A stretch of 64,000 nt of DNA from Agromyces sp. 3263 (lineage in GTDB: Bacteria > Actinomycetota > Actinomycetes > Actinomycetales > Microbacteriaceae): positions 310,001-374,000 of the forward strand of contig NZ_JAVDUV010000002.1 of the NCBI RefSeq assembly GCF_031456545.1, given 5' to 3'. Below are positions 25,579-34,171 of the stretch, in pieces (position 1 is the stretch's first letter; each line of letters starts with the position of its first letter). The position numbers and the translations under genes are program-made. The notes under the pieces are model-generated. The model saw only the letters and a program-made list of their open reading frames with translations. It was not told the DNA's origin and searched no databases.

Positions 25579-26568
25579 TCAGACGACACCCAGGATGTCG
25601 ATGACGAAGAAGAGCGTGGAACCGGCGGGCACCTTGTCGTTGCCCTGGTCGCCGTAGCCCTGCGACGACGGCACGATGACCCCGATCTGCGAGCCCACGG
25701 TCTGGCCGATGATCGCGTTCGAGAACCCGGGGATGACCTGCGCGTCGTCGCCGGTGCTCACCACGAAGGTCTTGGGACCCGGCTGCTGGTTGCCCTCGTC
25801 CGCGGTCGTCCACGTGGAGTCGAACACTGAGTTGTCGTCCCACAGCACGCCCGTGTACTGCACGACCACGGAGTCGCCGTCCTCGACGACCTCGCCGGAG
25901 CCCTTCTTCAGCACCTCGACCGCGATCTCGTCCTTCACGGGCGGGTCGGACTTCGGCACGGTGATGCCGGGGCGGCCGTCGGGTGCGAGCACCACGGCCG
26001 GGAACCCGTCACGGGAGAGCTGGGGTGCGCCGTCGGCCCGGGACGGCAGCGCGCGCTTCACGTCGATGACGAACACGAGGCTGTCGTCGGCGCCGATGCC
26101 GATCGACTCGTTGCCCTGGTCGCCGAAGGCGTCCTCGGCGGGCACGACGACCGCGACCCGCGAGCCCTCGCTGCCGCAGGTGAGCGCCTTGCGCAACCCC
26201 GGAAGCGTGGCGTCCGACACGGTGAGCGCGATCGGGTCCTCGTCGCCGAAGCCCGTCGGCTCCTGCACGGTCTCGCCCGTGGTGCCGTTGTAGACGGCGA
26301 GGCCGATGAGGGCCTGCTGGCCGTCTTGCAGCTTCGCGCCGTCACCCGCGATGACCTCGGTGCACTGCGTCTCGTCGGGCGCGAGCGGCGCCGGGAACTC
26401 CACCTTCGGCGCGTCGCCGAAGTCGCCCTTCACCACGACGGCGTCGGAGGACCGCCCCGAGGTCGCCTCGGGAGCTGCCGGCGCCGGCGTGCAGCCGGAG
26501 AGGGCCACGGCGACGAGGCCGGCGGTGGCGATGAGCGCGAGTGACGAGCGCACTGATCCTCGATTCAT
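25579..26568 (-). CDS. FKBP-type peptidyl-prolyl isomerase lipoprotein
   Basis: A 329-residue exported prolyl isomerase. The signal peptide ends in lipobox ALSGC (Cys 26). Two FKBP-like domains follow: a degenerate one (about 60-190) and a second, better conserved one (about 225-329) with VVVQYTGVLWDDNSVFDSTW and the IPGFSNAIIGQTVGSQIGVIVP loop. It likely folds proteins on the outer face of the membrane. No clear ribosome site precedes the ATG at 26568; TAGGCT lies about 26 nt upstream. It is in line with the pafB gene, 37 nt away. Confidence 0.9.
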   Translation of the reverse strand: MNRGSVRSSLALIATAGLVAVALSGCTPAPAAPEATSGRSSDAVVVKGDFGDAPKVEFPAPLAPDETQCTEVIAGDGAKLQDGQQALIGLAVYNGTTGETVQEPTGFGDEDPIALTVSDATLPGLRKALTCGSEGSRVAVVVPAEDAFGDQGNESIGIGADDSLVFVIDVKRALPSRADGAPQLSRDGFPAVVLAPDGRPGITVPKSDPPVKDEIAVEVLKKGSGEVVEDGDSVVVQYTGVLWDDNSVFDSTWTTADEGNQQPGPKTFVVSTGDDAQVIPGFSNAIIGQTVGSQIGVIVPSSQGYGDQGNDKVPAGSTLFFVIDILGVV

Positions 26569-26597
26569 GGGGTGGGTCGCGGAGGGGCGTTGGTAGC

Positions 26598-27608
26598 CTA
26601 CAAGGCTTCGCCTGCGGGATCGGTGTCGGTCGCTCGCGAGCGCTCGGCCGCGGCATCCGCTGCTCGCACCCGCTTGCGCAGCGCCTTGGCGCTCACTGCC
26701 CGTTCGCCGAGCGCGCCGGGCGTCCACGCCTCGACGTCCTCGTCGCTGAACTCCGTCTTCGACGGGCGCCGCTTGAGCTCGGGCAGCACCGTGTCGGGCG
26801 CGAGCCGGCGGGCGGTGAGGAGGAAGCCGGTGTGGGCGATCATGCGATGGTCGGGCCGGACCGCGAGCCCCTGCACGTGCCAGCCACGCACCATCGTCTC
26901 GGTCGACTGCGGCTCGGTGTACTCCCCCGTCGCGCGGATCGCCTCGGCGACCCGCGACAACTGGGTGGCGGTCGCGATGTAGCAGAGCAGCACGCCGCCG
27001 GGCTTCAGCGCATCGGACACGACGTCGATGCACTCCCAGGGAGCGAGCATGTCGAGCACGACGCGGTCGACGGATGCCGCGGGCGCCGCCTCGGGCAGCG
27101 CCAGCGCCAGGTCCCCGAGCGTGATGGACCAGTTCTCGGGGTCGTAGCCGTGGAAGGTGGCGACGTTGCCGCGCGCGACCTCGGCGAACTCCTCGCGGCG
27201 CTCGAACGACAGCAACCGGCCGGAGGGGCCGATGCCGCGGAGCAGCCAGAGCGACAGGGCGCCCGAGCCGACGCCCGCCTCGACCACGGTGGCGCCGGGG
27301 AAGATGTCGGCCTGCGCGAGGATCTGCGCGGCGTCCTTCGGGTACACGATCGCCGCGCCCCGCGGCATCGACATGACGAAGTCGCTGAGCAGGGGGCGCA
27401 GGGCGAGGTACTCGATGCCGACCTGGTTGGCGACGACCGAGCCGTCGGGCAGGCCGATGAGGTCGTCATGCGCGATCGGGCCCTTGTGCGAGTGGAACAG
27501 CTTGCCCGGCTCGAGGGTGATGGTGTGCATCCGGCCCTTGGGGCCGGTCAGCTGCACGCGGTCGCCGACCCGGAACGGCCCGCTGCGCTCGCCTCGGCTC
27601 TCGCTCAC
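26598..27608 (-). CDS. trmI: tRNA (adenine-58-N1)-methyltransferase TrmI
   Basis: A 336-residue SAM-dependent enzyme that methylates A58 in the T-loop of tRNA. The N-terminal beta domain (RVQLTGPKGRMHTITLEPGKLFHSHKGPIAHDDLIG) and the Rossmann core with VVEAGVGSGALSLWLLRG (SAM site), then VVLDMLAPWE, match actinobacterial TrmI. The C-terminus has a long charged extension. Its GTG overlaps the stop of the HAD gene by four bases, so translation is coupled. Confidence 0.93.
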   Translation of the reverse strand: MSESRGERSGPFRVGDRVQLTGPKGRMHTITLEPGKLFHSHKGPIAHDDLIGLPDGSVVANQVGIEYLALRPLLSDFVMSMPRGAAIVYPKDAAQILAQADIFPGATVVEAGVGSGALSLWLLRGIGPSGRLLSFERREEFAEVARGNVATFHGYDPENWSITLGDLALALPEAAPAASVDRVVLDMLAPWECIDVVSDALKPGGVLLCYIATATQLSRVAEAIRATGEYTEPQSTETMVRGWHVQGLAVRPDHRMIAHTGFLLTARRLAPDTVLPELKRRPSKTEFSDEDVEAWTPGALGERAVSAKALRKRVRAADAAAERSRATDTDPAGEAL

Positions 27609-28300
27609 GCGCGGGCCTCGCGAACCTCGAGGAGTGACGCGACATCCGACACCGACTTGTCGGCGAGGGTCTGCCACAGCACGTGCGCCGGTGCCTCGGC
27701 GAGGTCGAGGATGTTCGGCACCCCCACCGTGACGGCGCCGGCGGACCAGGCCGAAGTGAGTCCAGCGGGCGAGTCCTCGATCGCCACGCAGTCGCGCACG
27801 TCGACGCCGAGGGCCTCGGCCGCCGCGAGGTAGGGCTCGGGGTGCGGCTTCGCGTGCTCGACCGCGTCGCCCGTGACGATGACGTCGAAGGCCTCGAACG
27901 GGATCGCGCGCACCACGTCGTCGGCCATGGACCTGACCGACATGGTCACGAGCGCGGTGGGCACGGATGCCTGGCGCAGCGCCTCGAGCAGTTCCCTCGC
28001 GCCCGGCCGCCAGGGCACGCCGTGCTCGGCGAGCTGCTCCTGCACGCGTGCGGTGAGGCGCGCCACGATCGTGTCGGCGTCGAGGTCGACGCCCGCCGCC
28101 TGGAACACCGCCGCCGCCTCCCAGAGGCCGCTGCCGACGAGGCCGAGGGCGTCCTCGTGGGTCCAGCGGCCCCCGAAGGACTCGACGAGCTCCTCCTCGG
28201 CCGCCATCCAGTAGCGTTCGGTGTCGACGAGGGTTCCGTCCATGTCCCAGAGGACGGCGGCGGGAAGGCGAGTGGTCACAACCCGCAAGTCTACGGGCAC
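27605..28300 (-). CDS. HAD family hydrolase (phosphatase)
   Basis: A 231-residue haloacid dehalogenase-like phosphatase of the beta-phosphoglucomutase/GPH-like subgroup with an alpha-helical cap. Catalytic DxD is in LWDMDGTLVD (D19, D21); TMS, the Lys in HAKPHPEPYLAA and EDSPAG complete the four motifs. Substrate unknown. GTG 28300 is chosen because CACAAT (28306-28311) ends 5 nt ahead and no Shine-Dalgarno is seen; an in-frame GTG at 28279 is the alternative. Its promoter overlaps that of the divergent PAC2 gene. Confidence 0.87.
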   Translation of the reverse strand: MPVDLRVVTTRLPAAVLWDMDGTLVDTERYWMAAEEELVESFGGRWTHEDALGLVGSGLWEAAAVFQAAGVDLDADTIVARLTARVQEQLAEHGVPWRPGARELLEALRQASVPTALVTMSVRSMADDVVRAIPFEAFDVIVTGDAVEHAKPHPEPYLAAAEALGVDVRDCVAIEDSPAGLTSAWSAGAVTVGVPNILDLAEAPAHVLWQTLADKSVSDVASLLEVREARA

Positions 28301-28304
28301 GGCC

Positions 28305-28311
28305 TATTGTG
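28305..28311. promoter_or_regulatory. overlapping divergent -10 elements of the HAD and PAC2 genes
   Basis: TATTGT on the plus strand (28305-28310) and CACAAT on the minus strand (28306-28311) share five base pairs. The minus -10 ends 5 nt before GTG 28300; the plus -10 would give a leader of about 40 nt to GTG 28355. The two promoters cannot be occupied at once. Confidence 0.45.
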
Positions 28312-28354
28312 GAGAGGACCCCGGGAGTCCGGGGCGGGAAGCGGGGCACCTGGA

Positions 28355-29302
28355 GTGGATCAGCGGGCCGGTTTCGAGGGCGGAAGGCTGCTCGTCGTCG
28401 CCTTCGAGGGATGGAACGACGCCGGCGAGGCGGCGACCGGGGCGGCGAAGCTGCTCGCGGAGCGGCTCGGCCTCGTCGAGATCGCCGCGGTCGACCCGGA
28501 GCTGTACTTCGACTACCAGTTCACCCGGCCCACGGTTGTGATGGGCGACGACGGCTCGCGCCGGCTCGAATGGCCCGGCGCCGCGATCCTCGGCCCAGGC
28601 GGGGCGCCGACCGACGACGTCGACGAACAGGTCACCGGCCCGGGCGCCGACACCCTCCACGTGCTCCTCGGGGCCGAGCCGGCGCGCAGCTGGAAGGGCT
28701 TCGCCGCCGAGCTCGTCGACGCCGCGCTCACCGCCGACATCGAGGGCGTCGTGCTCCTCGGCGCCATGCTCGCCGACGCGCCGCACACCCGCCCCCTGTC
28801 GGTCTTCGCGTCGAGCGAGAACCGCGAGGTGCGCGACGCACTCGGCGTGGAGCGCTCGAGCTACGAGGGGCCCGTCGGCATCCTCAGCGTCATCGCCGAC
28901 CAGGCGGAGCGCGCCGGCATCCCCACCGTGTCGCTCTGGGCCTCGGTGCCGCACTACGTGCACAACGCGCCCTCCCCCAAGGCCGTGCTCGCCCTCCTCG
29001 GCAAGCTCGAGGAGCTCACCGGCCTCTCCATCCCCCGCGGCACCCTCGAGACCGAGGCGCAGGCGTGGGAGGCCGGCGTCGACGCGCTCGCCGCGGACGA
29101 CGAGGACATGGCCGGCTACATCACCCAGCTCGAGCAGGCCCGCGATGCGGTCGACGCCCCCGAGGCGAGCGGCGAGGCCATCGCCCAGGAGTTCGAGCGG
29201 TACCTTCGGCGGCGGGGCGAGGGTCCCGACGGACGGGCCGACGGGCGCGACGGCCGCGAGGGGCCCCGCGACGAGCCGTGGCGCCCGCGGGACGGCGCGT
29301 AG
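28355..29302 (+). CDS. PAC2 family protein (proteasome assembly chaperone-like)
   Basis: A 315-residue PAC2 domain protein. Characteristic segments are LLVVAFEGWNDAGEAATGAA at residues 11-30, FDYQFTRP, VVLLGAMLADAPHTRPLSV and LWASVPHYVHNAPSPKAVLALL. The fold is shared with archaeal and eukaryotic proteasome assembly chaperones, and actinobacteria often carry such genes, but their partner is uncertain. The C-terminal 40 residues are Arg/Gly/Asp-rich and disordered. The start is GTG with only a weak GGAG close by. Confidence 0.9.
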   Translation: MDQRAGFEGGRLLVVAFEGWNDAGEAATGAAKLLAERLGLVEIAAVDPELYFDYQFTRPTVVMGDDGSRRLEWPGAAILGPGGAPTDDVDEQVTGPGADTLHVLLGAEPARSWKGFAAELVDAALTADIEGVVLLGAMLADAPHTRPLSVFASSENREVRDALGVERSSYEGPVGILSVIADQAERAGIPTVSLWASVPHYVHNAPSPKAVLALLGKLEELTGLSIPRGTLETEAQAWEAGVDALAADDEDMAGYITQLEQARDAVDAPEASGEAIAQEFERYLRRRGEGPDGRADGRDGREGPRDEPWRPRDGA

Positions 29303-29327
29303 CGGCATCCGTCGCACATCGTCGAAG

Positions 29328-29345
29328 CGGATGCCGCGGCATCCG
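29328..29345. terminator. perfect 18-base palindrome between PAC2 and uppP
   Basis: CGGATGCCG followed directly by CGGCATCCG, with a further GGCATCC copy at 29304. The genes on each side converge, so it may end both transcripts, yet it has no loop or T-run. It is also two copies of the GGATGCC word that is abundant across this window. Confidence 0.4.
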
Positions 29346-30164
29346 TCACGCGTCGATGACGCCCGTGGCGAGCAGCGCGAAGATCGTGCCGCCGAGCAGG
29401 ATGCGGTAGATCACGAACGGCAGGAAGCTGTGCCGCGAGATCCACTGCATGAAGAAGGCGATGACCAGGATCGCGACGACGAAGGCGACGAGCGTGGCCG
29501 CGGCCGTCTCGATGGGGCCGTAGACCGAGGGCTCACCCATGCTCTTGAACAGCTGGAAGAACCCCGAGCCGAAGACGGCGGGGATGGCGAGCAGGAACGC
29601 GTAGCGCGCGGCGGCGCCCCGCTCGTAGCCGAGGAACAGGCCGGCGGTGATCGTGCCGCCCGAGCGCGAGACGCCGGGAATCAGGGCGAGCGCCTGGGCG
29701 AATCCGAAGATGATGCCGTGCGGGACGGTCAGCTCGTCGAGCTTGCGCCGCTTCGCCCCGGCCCAGTCGGCGAGGCCGAGGATGATGCCGAACACCACGA
29801 GCATCGTCGCGACGATCCAGAGCGAGCGGAACGTGGTCTCGATCTCGTCCTGGAACAGGATGCCGAGCACGACGATCGGGATCGAGCCGACGATGATCAG
29901 CCAGCCCATACGGGCGTCGGGGTCGTTGCGCGGCACGCGACCGGTGAACGAGCCGAACCAGTGCGAGACGATGCGCACGATGTCGCGCCAGAAGAACACC
30001 ACGACCGCCGTCTCAGTGCCGAGCTGCGTGATCGCGGTGAACGCGGCCCCCGGATCCTGGGCGCCGGGGAGGAACTCCCCCAGGATGCGCAGGTGCGCAC
30101 TCGAGGAGACGGGGAGGAATTCGGTGAGGCCCTGGACGAACCCGAGGATGAGCGCTTCGAGCAC
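29346..30164 (-). CDS. uppP: undecaprenyl-diphosphatase (UppP/BacA)
   Basis: Recycles undecaprenyl pyrophosphate to the lipid carrier used for cell wall synthesis; overproduction gives bacitracin tolerance. The 272-residue protein has about eight membrane helices. Both active-site signatures are present: [18 protein letters not shown] (residues 8-25) and [17 protein letters not shown] (about 165-181). GTG 30164 is the only start consistent with the family N-terminus ([11 protein letters not shown]); no good ribosome site is visible. Confidence 0.95.
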   Translation of the reverse strand: MLEALILGFVQGLTEFLPVSSSAHLRILGEFLPGAQDPGAAFTAITQLGTETAVVVFFWRDIVRIVSHWFGSFTGRVPRNDPDARMGWLIIVGSIPIVVLGILFQDEIETTFRSLWIVATMLVVFGIILGLADWAGAKRRKLDELTVPHGIIFGFAQALALIPGVSRSGGTITAGLFLGYERGAAARYAFLLAIPAVFGSGFFQLFKSMGEPSVYGPIETAAATLVAFVVAILVIAFFMQWISRHSFLPFVIYRILLGGTIFALLATGVIDA

Positions 30165-30219
30165 AGTGGTATCCGCCTTCCGCCTCCGCGGAAGCCGGAG
30201 GAACGAGACCGGTCTTTGG

Positions 30220-31545
30220 TCAGTAGCTGAGCAACAGGTCTCGCAGGACCCTGTTACCGAAGGATAGTGCGTCGAGCGGTACTCGTTCATCAACGCCGTG
30301 GAACATCGCGGGGAAATCGAGGTCGTCGGGCAGGCGCAGCGGCGCGAAGCCGTAGCCGGCGATGCCGAGGCGACTGAGCGACTTGTTGTCGGTGCCGCCT
30401 GAGAGCAGGTACGGGAACACCCGGGCACCCGGGTCGTGCGCGCCGAGCGAGCGGGTGACCGCGTCGACGAGCGGCCCGCGGGTGGATGCCTCGAGCCCGA
30501 CGTCCTTGTGCACGAACTCGATCTCGATGTCGTCGCCGATGATGGCGCGGACCTCGGCGAGCACGGCCTCCTCCTGGCCGGGCAGCGTGCGGATGTCGAC
30601 GAGCGCGTCGGCCCGGTCGGGAATGACGTTGTGCTTGTAGCCGGCCTCGAGCTTCGTCGGATTCGTGGTCGTGCGGAGCGTCGCCGTGATGAACCCCGAG
30701 GCCGAGCCCGTGGCCAGGGCGAGCTCGTCGGGCGAGACCTGTTCGGGATCGACGCCGAGGGTCTCGGCGATCGCGGAGAGCAGCTCGCGGGTCGTGTCGG
30801 TGAGGTGCAGGGGCCACTCGGTGCGTCCGAGCCGGGCGATCGCCTCGGCGAGCTTGGTCACGGCGTTGTCGCGGATGAGGCGCGATCCGTGCGCCGCGAC
30901 GCCTCGGGCGACGAGGCGCACCCAGATGAGCGACTTCTCCCCCGTCTGCAGGAGGTAGGCCCGTTCGCCGCCGACGGTGATCGAGTAGCCGCCGACCTCG
31001 CTGATCGCCTCGGTCGCCCCGTCAAAGAGCTCGGGCCGGTGATCGACGAGCCAGCTGGCGCCCACGCCGCCGCCGGCCTCCTCGTCGGCGAAGTAGGCGA
31101 TCACGATCTCCCGTTCGGGAAGCGCGCCCGAGCCGAGGATGCCGCCGAGGGCGGTGAGCATCATCGCGTCCATGTCCTTCATGTCGACGGCGCCCCGCCC
31201 CCACAGCATGCCGTCGCGCACCTCGCCGGCGAACGGGTCGACGCTCCAGTTGCGAGGGTCGGCCGGCACGACGTCGAGGTGGCCGTGCAGCACGAGCGCG
31301 GGCTTGTCCGGGTTCCGTCCCGGCACCCGCGCGACGACGCTGGTGCGCCGGGGCTCGGGCTCGAACAGCTCGGGCGCGAGGCCCATGGCGGCGAGCTTCG
31401 CCTCGACGTACTCGGCGGCCTCGCGCTCGCCGTTGGCCCGTCCTTCGCCGTAGTTCGTCGTGTCGATCCGGATGAGGTCCCTGGCGATCACCGCCGTCTC
31501 GTCGAGGTCGTCGATCGGGCGCTGGACTGCGGATGACTCGGCCAT
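30220..31545 (-). CDS. M20/M25/M40 family metallopeptidase
   Basis: A 441-residue two-domain dinuclear zinc peptidase, acting on dipeptides or N-acylated amino acids. Zinc-ligand motifs are [14 protein letters not shown] and [14 protein letters not shown], with the general base in [10 protein letters not shown]. The dimerisation lid (about 190-310) follows, then [13 protein letters not shown] and the final His in [15 protein letters not shown] (31552-31557) ends 6 nt before the ATG: leaderless. It reads away from tRNA-Leu. Confidence 0.92.
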   Translation of the reverse strand: MAESSAVQRPIDDLDETAVIARDLIRIDTTNYGEGRANGEREAAEYVEAKLAAMGLAPELFEPEPRRTSVVARVPGRNPDKPALVLHGHLDVVPADPRNWSVDPFAGEVRDGMLWGRGAVDMKDMDAMMLTALGGILGSGALPEREIVIAYFADEEAGGGVGASWLVDHRPELFDGATEAISEVGGYSITVGGERAYLLQTGEKSLIWVRLVARGVAAHGSRLIRDNAVTKLAEAIARLGRTEWPLHLTDTTRELLSAIAETLGVDPEQVSPDELALATGSASGFITATLRTTTNPTKLEAGYKHNVIPDRADALVDIRTLPGQEEAVLAEVRAIIGDDIEIEFVHKDVGLEASTRGPLVDAVTRSLGAHDPGARVFPYLLSGGTDNKSLSRLGIAGYGFAPLRLPDDLDFPAMFHGVDERVPLDALSFGNRVLRDLLLSY

Positions 31546-31587
31546 GCGTTCACCGTAGCCGCCGCCATCGGGGCCGGGCCACCGGCG

Positions 31588-31617
31588 TTCGAAGCGCCTC
31601 TGAATCCGTGCTAATGT
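31588..31617 (+). promoter_or_regulatory. promoter of tRNA-Leu
   Basis: TTCGAA (31588-31593), an 18-base spacer and TGC-TAATGT (31609-31617), an extended -10, precede the mature tRNA by 40 bases. The boxes fit the principal sigma factor. Confidence 0.5.
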
Positions 31618-31657
31618 CTTCTCTCGGGCCTCCGAGCGATCGAGGGCCTGACACAAC

Positions 31658-31741
31658 GCGCGGGTGGCGGAAATGGCAGACGCGCTAGCTTGAGGTGCTA
31701 GTGCCCTAACGGGCGTGGGGGTTCAAGTCCCCCCTCGCGCA
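31658..31741 (+). tRNA. tRNA-Leu (anticodon GAG)
   Basis: A class II tRNA of 84 bases. The acceptor stem GCGCGGG (31658-31664) pairs with CTCGCGC (31734-31740) with one G-T pair; A73 is at 31741 and no CCA is encoded. The anticodon stem CTAGC/GCTAG closes the loop TTGAGGT, so the anticodon is GAG (31692-31694), reading CUC and CUU. A long variable arm (TGCCCTAACGGGCG) and the T arm GGGGG-TTCAAGT-CCCCC follow. Confidence 0.96.
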
Positions 31742-31752
31742 CGCGTTGTGAA

Positions 31753-31790
31753 GAAGGCCGGATCATCATGATCCGGCCTTCTTTCGTTTT
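31753..31790 (+). terminator. intrinsic terminator of tRNA-Leu
   Basis: GAAGGCCGGATCAT (31753-31766) and ATGATCCGGCCTTC (31768-31781) form a long stem with a minimal loop, followed by TTTCGTTTT. This is a textbook intrinsic terminator, 11 bases after the tRNA, and isolates it from the mutasome genes. Confidence 0.92.
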
Positions 31791-31853
31791 CCGGTGGCCT
31801 CCGTTGCCGATGGACGCCGGATGCGGGACGGTCGGCTCCCCGGACTTGCCACC

Positions 31854-31871
31854 TTCGAACATATGTTCGAA
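31854..31871 (+). promoter_or_regulatory. LexA-binding SOS box upstream of imuA'-imuB-dnaE2
   Basis: TTCGAACATATGTTCGAA is a perfect 18-base palindrome containing TCGAAC-N4-GTTCGA, the actinobacterial LexA consensus. It ends 8 bases before ATG 31880, and its TATGTT (31862-31867) may itself be the -10, so LexA would block polymerase directly. Confidence 0.95.
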
Positions 31872-31879
31872 ACTGGGGT

Positions 31880-32611
31880 ATGACCATGACCGCTCCCCGC
31901 ATCGCCCCGGCACCCGGTCCGGCGCGAGTCGAGGAGCTGCAGGCCCGCATCCGCGGGATGCAGGCGACCCGGCTCGACTCCAAGGCCGTGCCGACGCATC
32001 CGGCGCTCGCCTCCGTGCTGCCGGGCGGCACGCTCCGCGAGGGCACGGTCGTGCAGGTCGAGGGCTCGACCACCCTGCTCATGGCCCTCCTCGCCGGCCC
32101 CAGCGCGAGCGGCCGGTGGGTGGCGGTGGCCGGCATGCCCGAGTTCGGGGTCGAGGCCGCCGCACGGTTCGGCATCGACCTCGAGCGGCTCGTGCTCGTG
32201 CCCGACCCGGGGCGGCAGTGGCTCACGGTCGTCGCCGCGCTCGCCGACGTCATCCCCGTGGTGGCGGTGCGGCCGGCGGGCCGGGTCTCCCCCGCCGAGA
32301 CGAGTCGCCTGCAGGCCAGGCTCCGACAGCGCGGCACCACGCTGCTCGTCGCGGGCGAGTGGGCGGGCAGCGACGCCCGCCTCGGGGTCGAGGCGAGCGA
32401 ATGGCAGGGGCTCGAACGCGGGCACGGGCACCTCGCCGAACGCGAGGTGGTCGTGAGCGTCGCGGGCCGCGGCGAGTTCGTGCGTCGTGCCCGGTCGCGA
32501 CTGCGGCTGCCGGGCCGCTCCCTCGAGTTCGCGCCGGCCGAGCCCGCCGGCATCGCCGACGCCATCCCGCCGGCGCACCTCGACGAGCTCGAGCGGAGGG
32601 CCACCGGATGA
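31880..32611 (+). CDS. imuA': ImuA' (RecA-like SOS mutasome protein)
   Basis: First gene of the damage-inducible mutasome. The 243-residue product has the RecA-like ImuA' layout: HPALASVLPGGTLREGTVVQVEG, then a region where the Walker A is degenerate (VEGSTTLLMALLAG lacks GKT/S), so ATP binding is doubtful. In mycobacteria ImuA' and ImuB deliver DnaE2 to damaged DNA. ATG 31880 lies 8 bases after the LexA box; ATG 31886, with GGGG 7 nt upstream, is an alternative. The stop overlaps imuB by four bases (ATGA). Confidence 0.9.
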   Translation: MTMTAPRIAPAPGPARVEELQARIRGMQATRLDSKAVPTHPALASVLPGGTLREGTVVQVEGSTTLLMALLAGPSASGRWVAVAGMPEFGVEAAARFGIDLERLVLVPDPGRQWLTVVAALADVIPVVAVRPAGRVSPAETSRLQARLRQRGTTLLVAGEWAGSDARLGVEASEWQGLERGHGHLAEREVVVSVAGRGEFVRRARSRLRLPGRSLEFAPAEPAGIADAIPPAHLDELERRATG

Positions 32612-34155
32612 CCGCCGACCTCGGCCGCACCATCGTGCTCTGGTGCCCCGACTGGCCCATCCTCGCGGTGTGCCGCGAGCACGGCCTCGAAGCCGACGCA
32701 CCCCTCGCCCTCGTCGAGGCCGGCCTCGTCTACGCCTGCTCGCCCGCCGCGCGACGCGACGGCGTGACCCGCGGGCTGAAGCTCCGCGAGGCGCAGTACC
32801 GCTCTCCCGGGCTCACGGTGCTCGACTACGACATCGCCCTCGACGTGCGCGCCTTCGAACCCGTCGTGCGACGGGTCGAGGCCACGGTGCCGGGCGTGCA
32901 GCTCGTGCGCCCCGGCACGCTCGCCATGCGGGCTCGAGGCCCCGCACGCTACTACGGCGGCGAGGCGGCCGCGGCGGCGGCCCTCCTCGAGACCGTGGCG
33001 GAGCTCGGGGTGCCGGGGGCCAGGGTCGGCGTCGCCGACGGGCCCTTCGCCGCCGAGCAGGCCGCCCGGGCGGCGCGCGGGCCCGCGTCCGTCGAGATCG
33101 TCCCGCACGGGGCATCCGCCGCCTTCATCGCCCCGCTGCCGGTAGGGCTCGTGGTCGATCCCCGCACCACGACACTGCTCAACCGTCTCGGCGTGCGCAC
33201 CCTCGGCGAGTTCGCGGCGCTTCCCCCCGACGACGTGCGTCGCCGGTTCGGGGCCGCAGGGGCGTTCGCGCACGACCGCGCCGCCGGGCGCGAGCAGGCC
33301 AGGGTGATCGCCCGCACCCCGCCGCCCGAGTTCGAGGTGGAGCAGCACTTCGAGCCGCCCCTCGACCGCGTCGACCAGCTCGCGTTCGCGTTCCGGGTGC
33401 GGGCCGAGGAGTTCATCGAGCGCATGCGGGCGGTGCGGCTCGTGTGCACGGGCCTGCGCATCGAGCTCGACGACGAGGGCGGCGGCCACTCGAGCCGCAG
33501 CTGGCTGCATCCACGGTGGTTCACGCCGGCCGACGTCGTCGACCGCGTGCGGTGGCAGCTGCAGGGCGCCGGCACCGCCGACAGCGGGCTCGCCTCGCCG
33601 ATCGTGCGGCTGCGGGTCATCCCCGAGCGCATCGACTCCACGAGCAACCACGAGGAGGGCCTGTGGGGCGGCGGCCCCGACGAGCGCGTGCACCACGGGC
33701 TCACCCGCGTGCAGAGCATGCTCGGGCACGAGGCGGTGGTGACCGCGACGATCGGCGGCGGTCGCATGCTCGCCGACCGGCAGGTGCTCGTGCCCTGGGG
33801 CGACCGACCGCCCGAGCACGCCGGCGACGCGCCGTGGCCCGGCAGCCTGCCCACGCTCGCGCCCGCGAGCGTCTTCCGCGAACGGCTGCCGATCGCCCTG
33901 CTCGACGGGCGCGGCGGCATCGTCGCCATCGACGATCGCGGGGCGATCTCGGCGGCGCCCGACCGGTTCGCCGTCGGTGGACGTGAGGCGACGCCGGTCC
34001 GGGCGTGGGCCGGACCATGGCCGGTGGTCGAGCGCTGGTGGGACGCCGAGCACGCCAAGCGCGTGCACCGGTTCCAGGTCGTCGACGACGACGGCTGCGC
34101 GTGGCTCCTCGTTCGCGACCGCGAGGGCTGGTGGGCCGAGGCGAGGTACGACTGA
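32608..34155 (+). CDS. imuB: ImuB (catalytically degenerate Y-family polymerase homologue)
   Basis: A 515-residue Y-family DNA polymerase relative that acts as adaptor between the beta clamp, ImuA' and DnaE2. It starts IVLWCPDWPILAV where active polymerases have the first catalytic Asp motif, and the SIDE-type motif is replaced (VQLVRPGTLAM), so it cannot polymerise, as is known for the family. A helix-hairpin-helix-like piece (LLNRLGVRTLGEFAALP) and the little-finger region follow. Its translation is coupled to imuA'; dnaE2 begins 16 nt after the stop. Confidence 0.93.
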   Translation: MTADLGRTIVLWCPDWPILAVCREHGLEADAPLALVEAGLVYACSPAARRDGVTRGLKLREAQYRSPGLTVLDYDIALDVRAFEPVVRRVEATVPGVQLVRPGTLAMRARGPARYYGGEAAAAAALLETVAELGVPGARVGVADGPFAAEQAARAARGPASVEIVPHGASAAFIAPLPVGLVVDPRTTTLLNRLGVRTLGEFAALPPDDVRRRFGAAGAFAHDRAAGREQARVIARTPPPEFEVEQHFEPPLDRVDQLAFAFRVRAEEFIERMRAVRLVCTGLRIELDDEGGGHSSRSWLHPRWFTPADVVDRVRWQLQGAGTADSGLASPIVRLRVIPERIDSTSNHEEGLWGGGPDERVHHGLTRVQSMLGHEAVVTATIGGGRMLADRQVLVPWGDRPPEHAGDAPWPGSLPTLAPASVFRERLPIALLDGRGGIVAIDDRGAISAAPDRFAVGGREATPVRAWAGPWPVVERWWDAEHAKRVHRFQVVDDDGCAWLLVRDREGWWAEARYD

Positions 34156-34171
34156 TGGGCCGGGTGTAGCA

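Noticed and set aside
31658..31900. Integration site or genomic island at the tRNA-Leu
   Set aside because: No integrase, no direct repeat of the tRNA end and normal base composition downstream.
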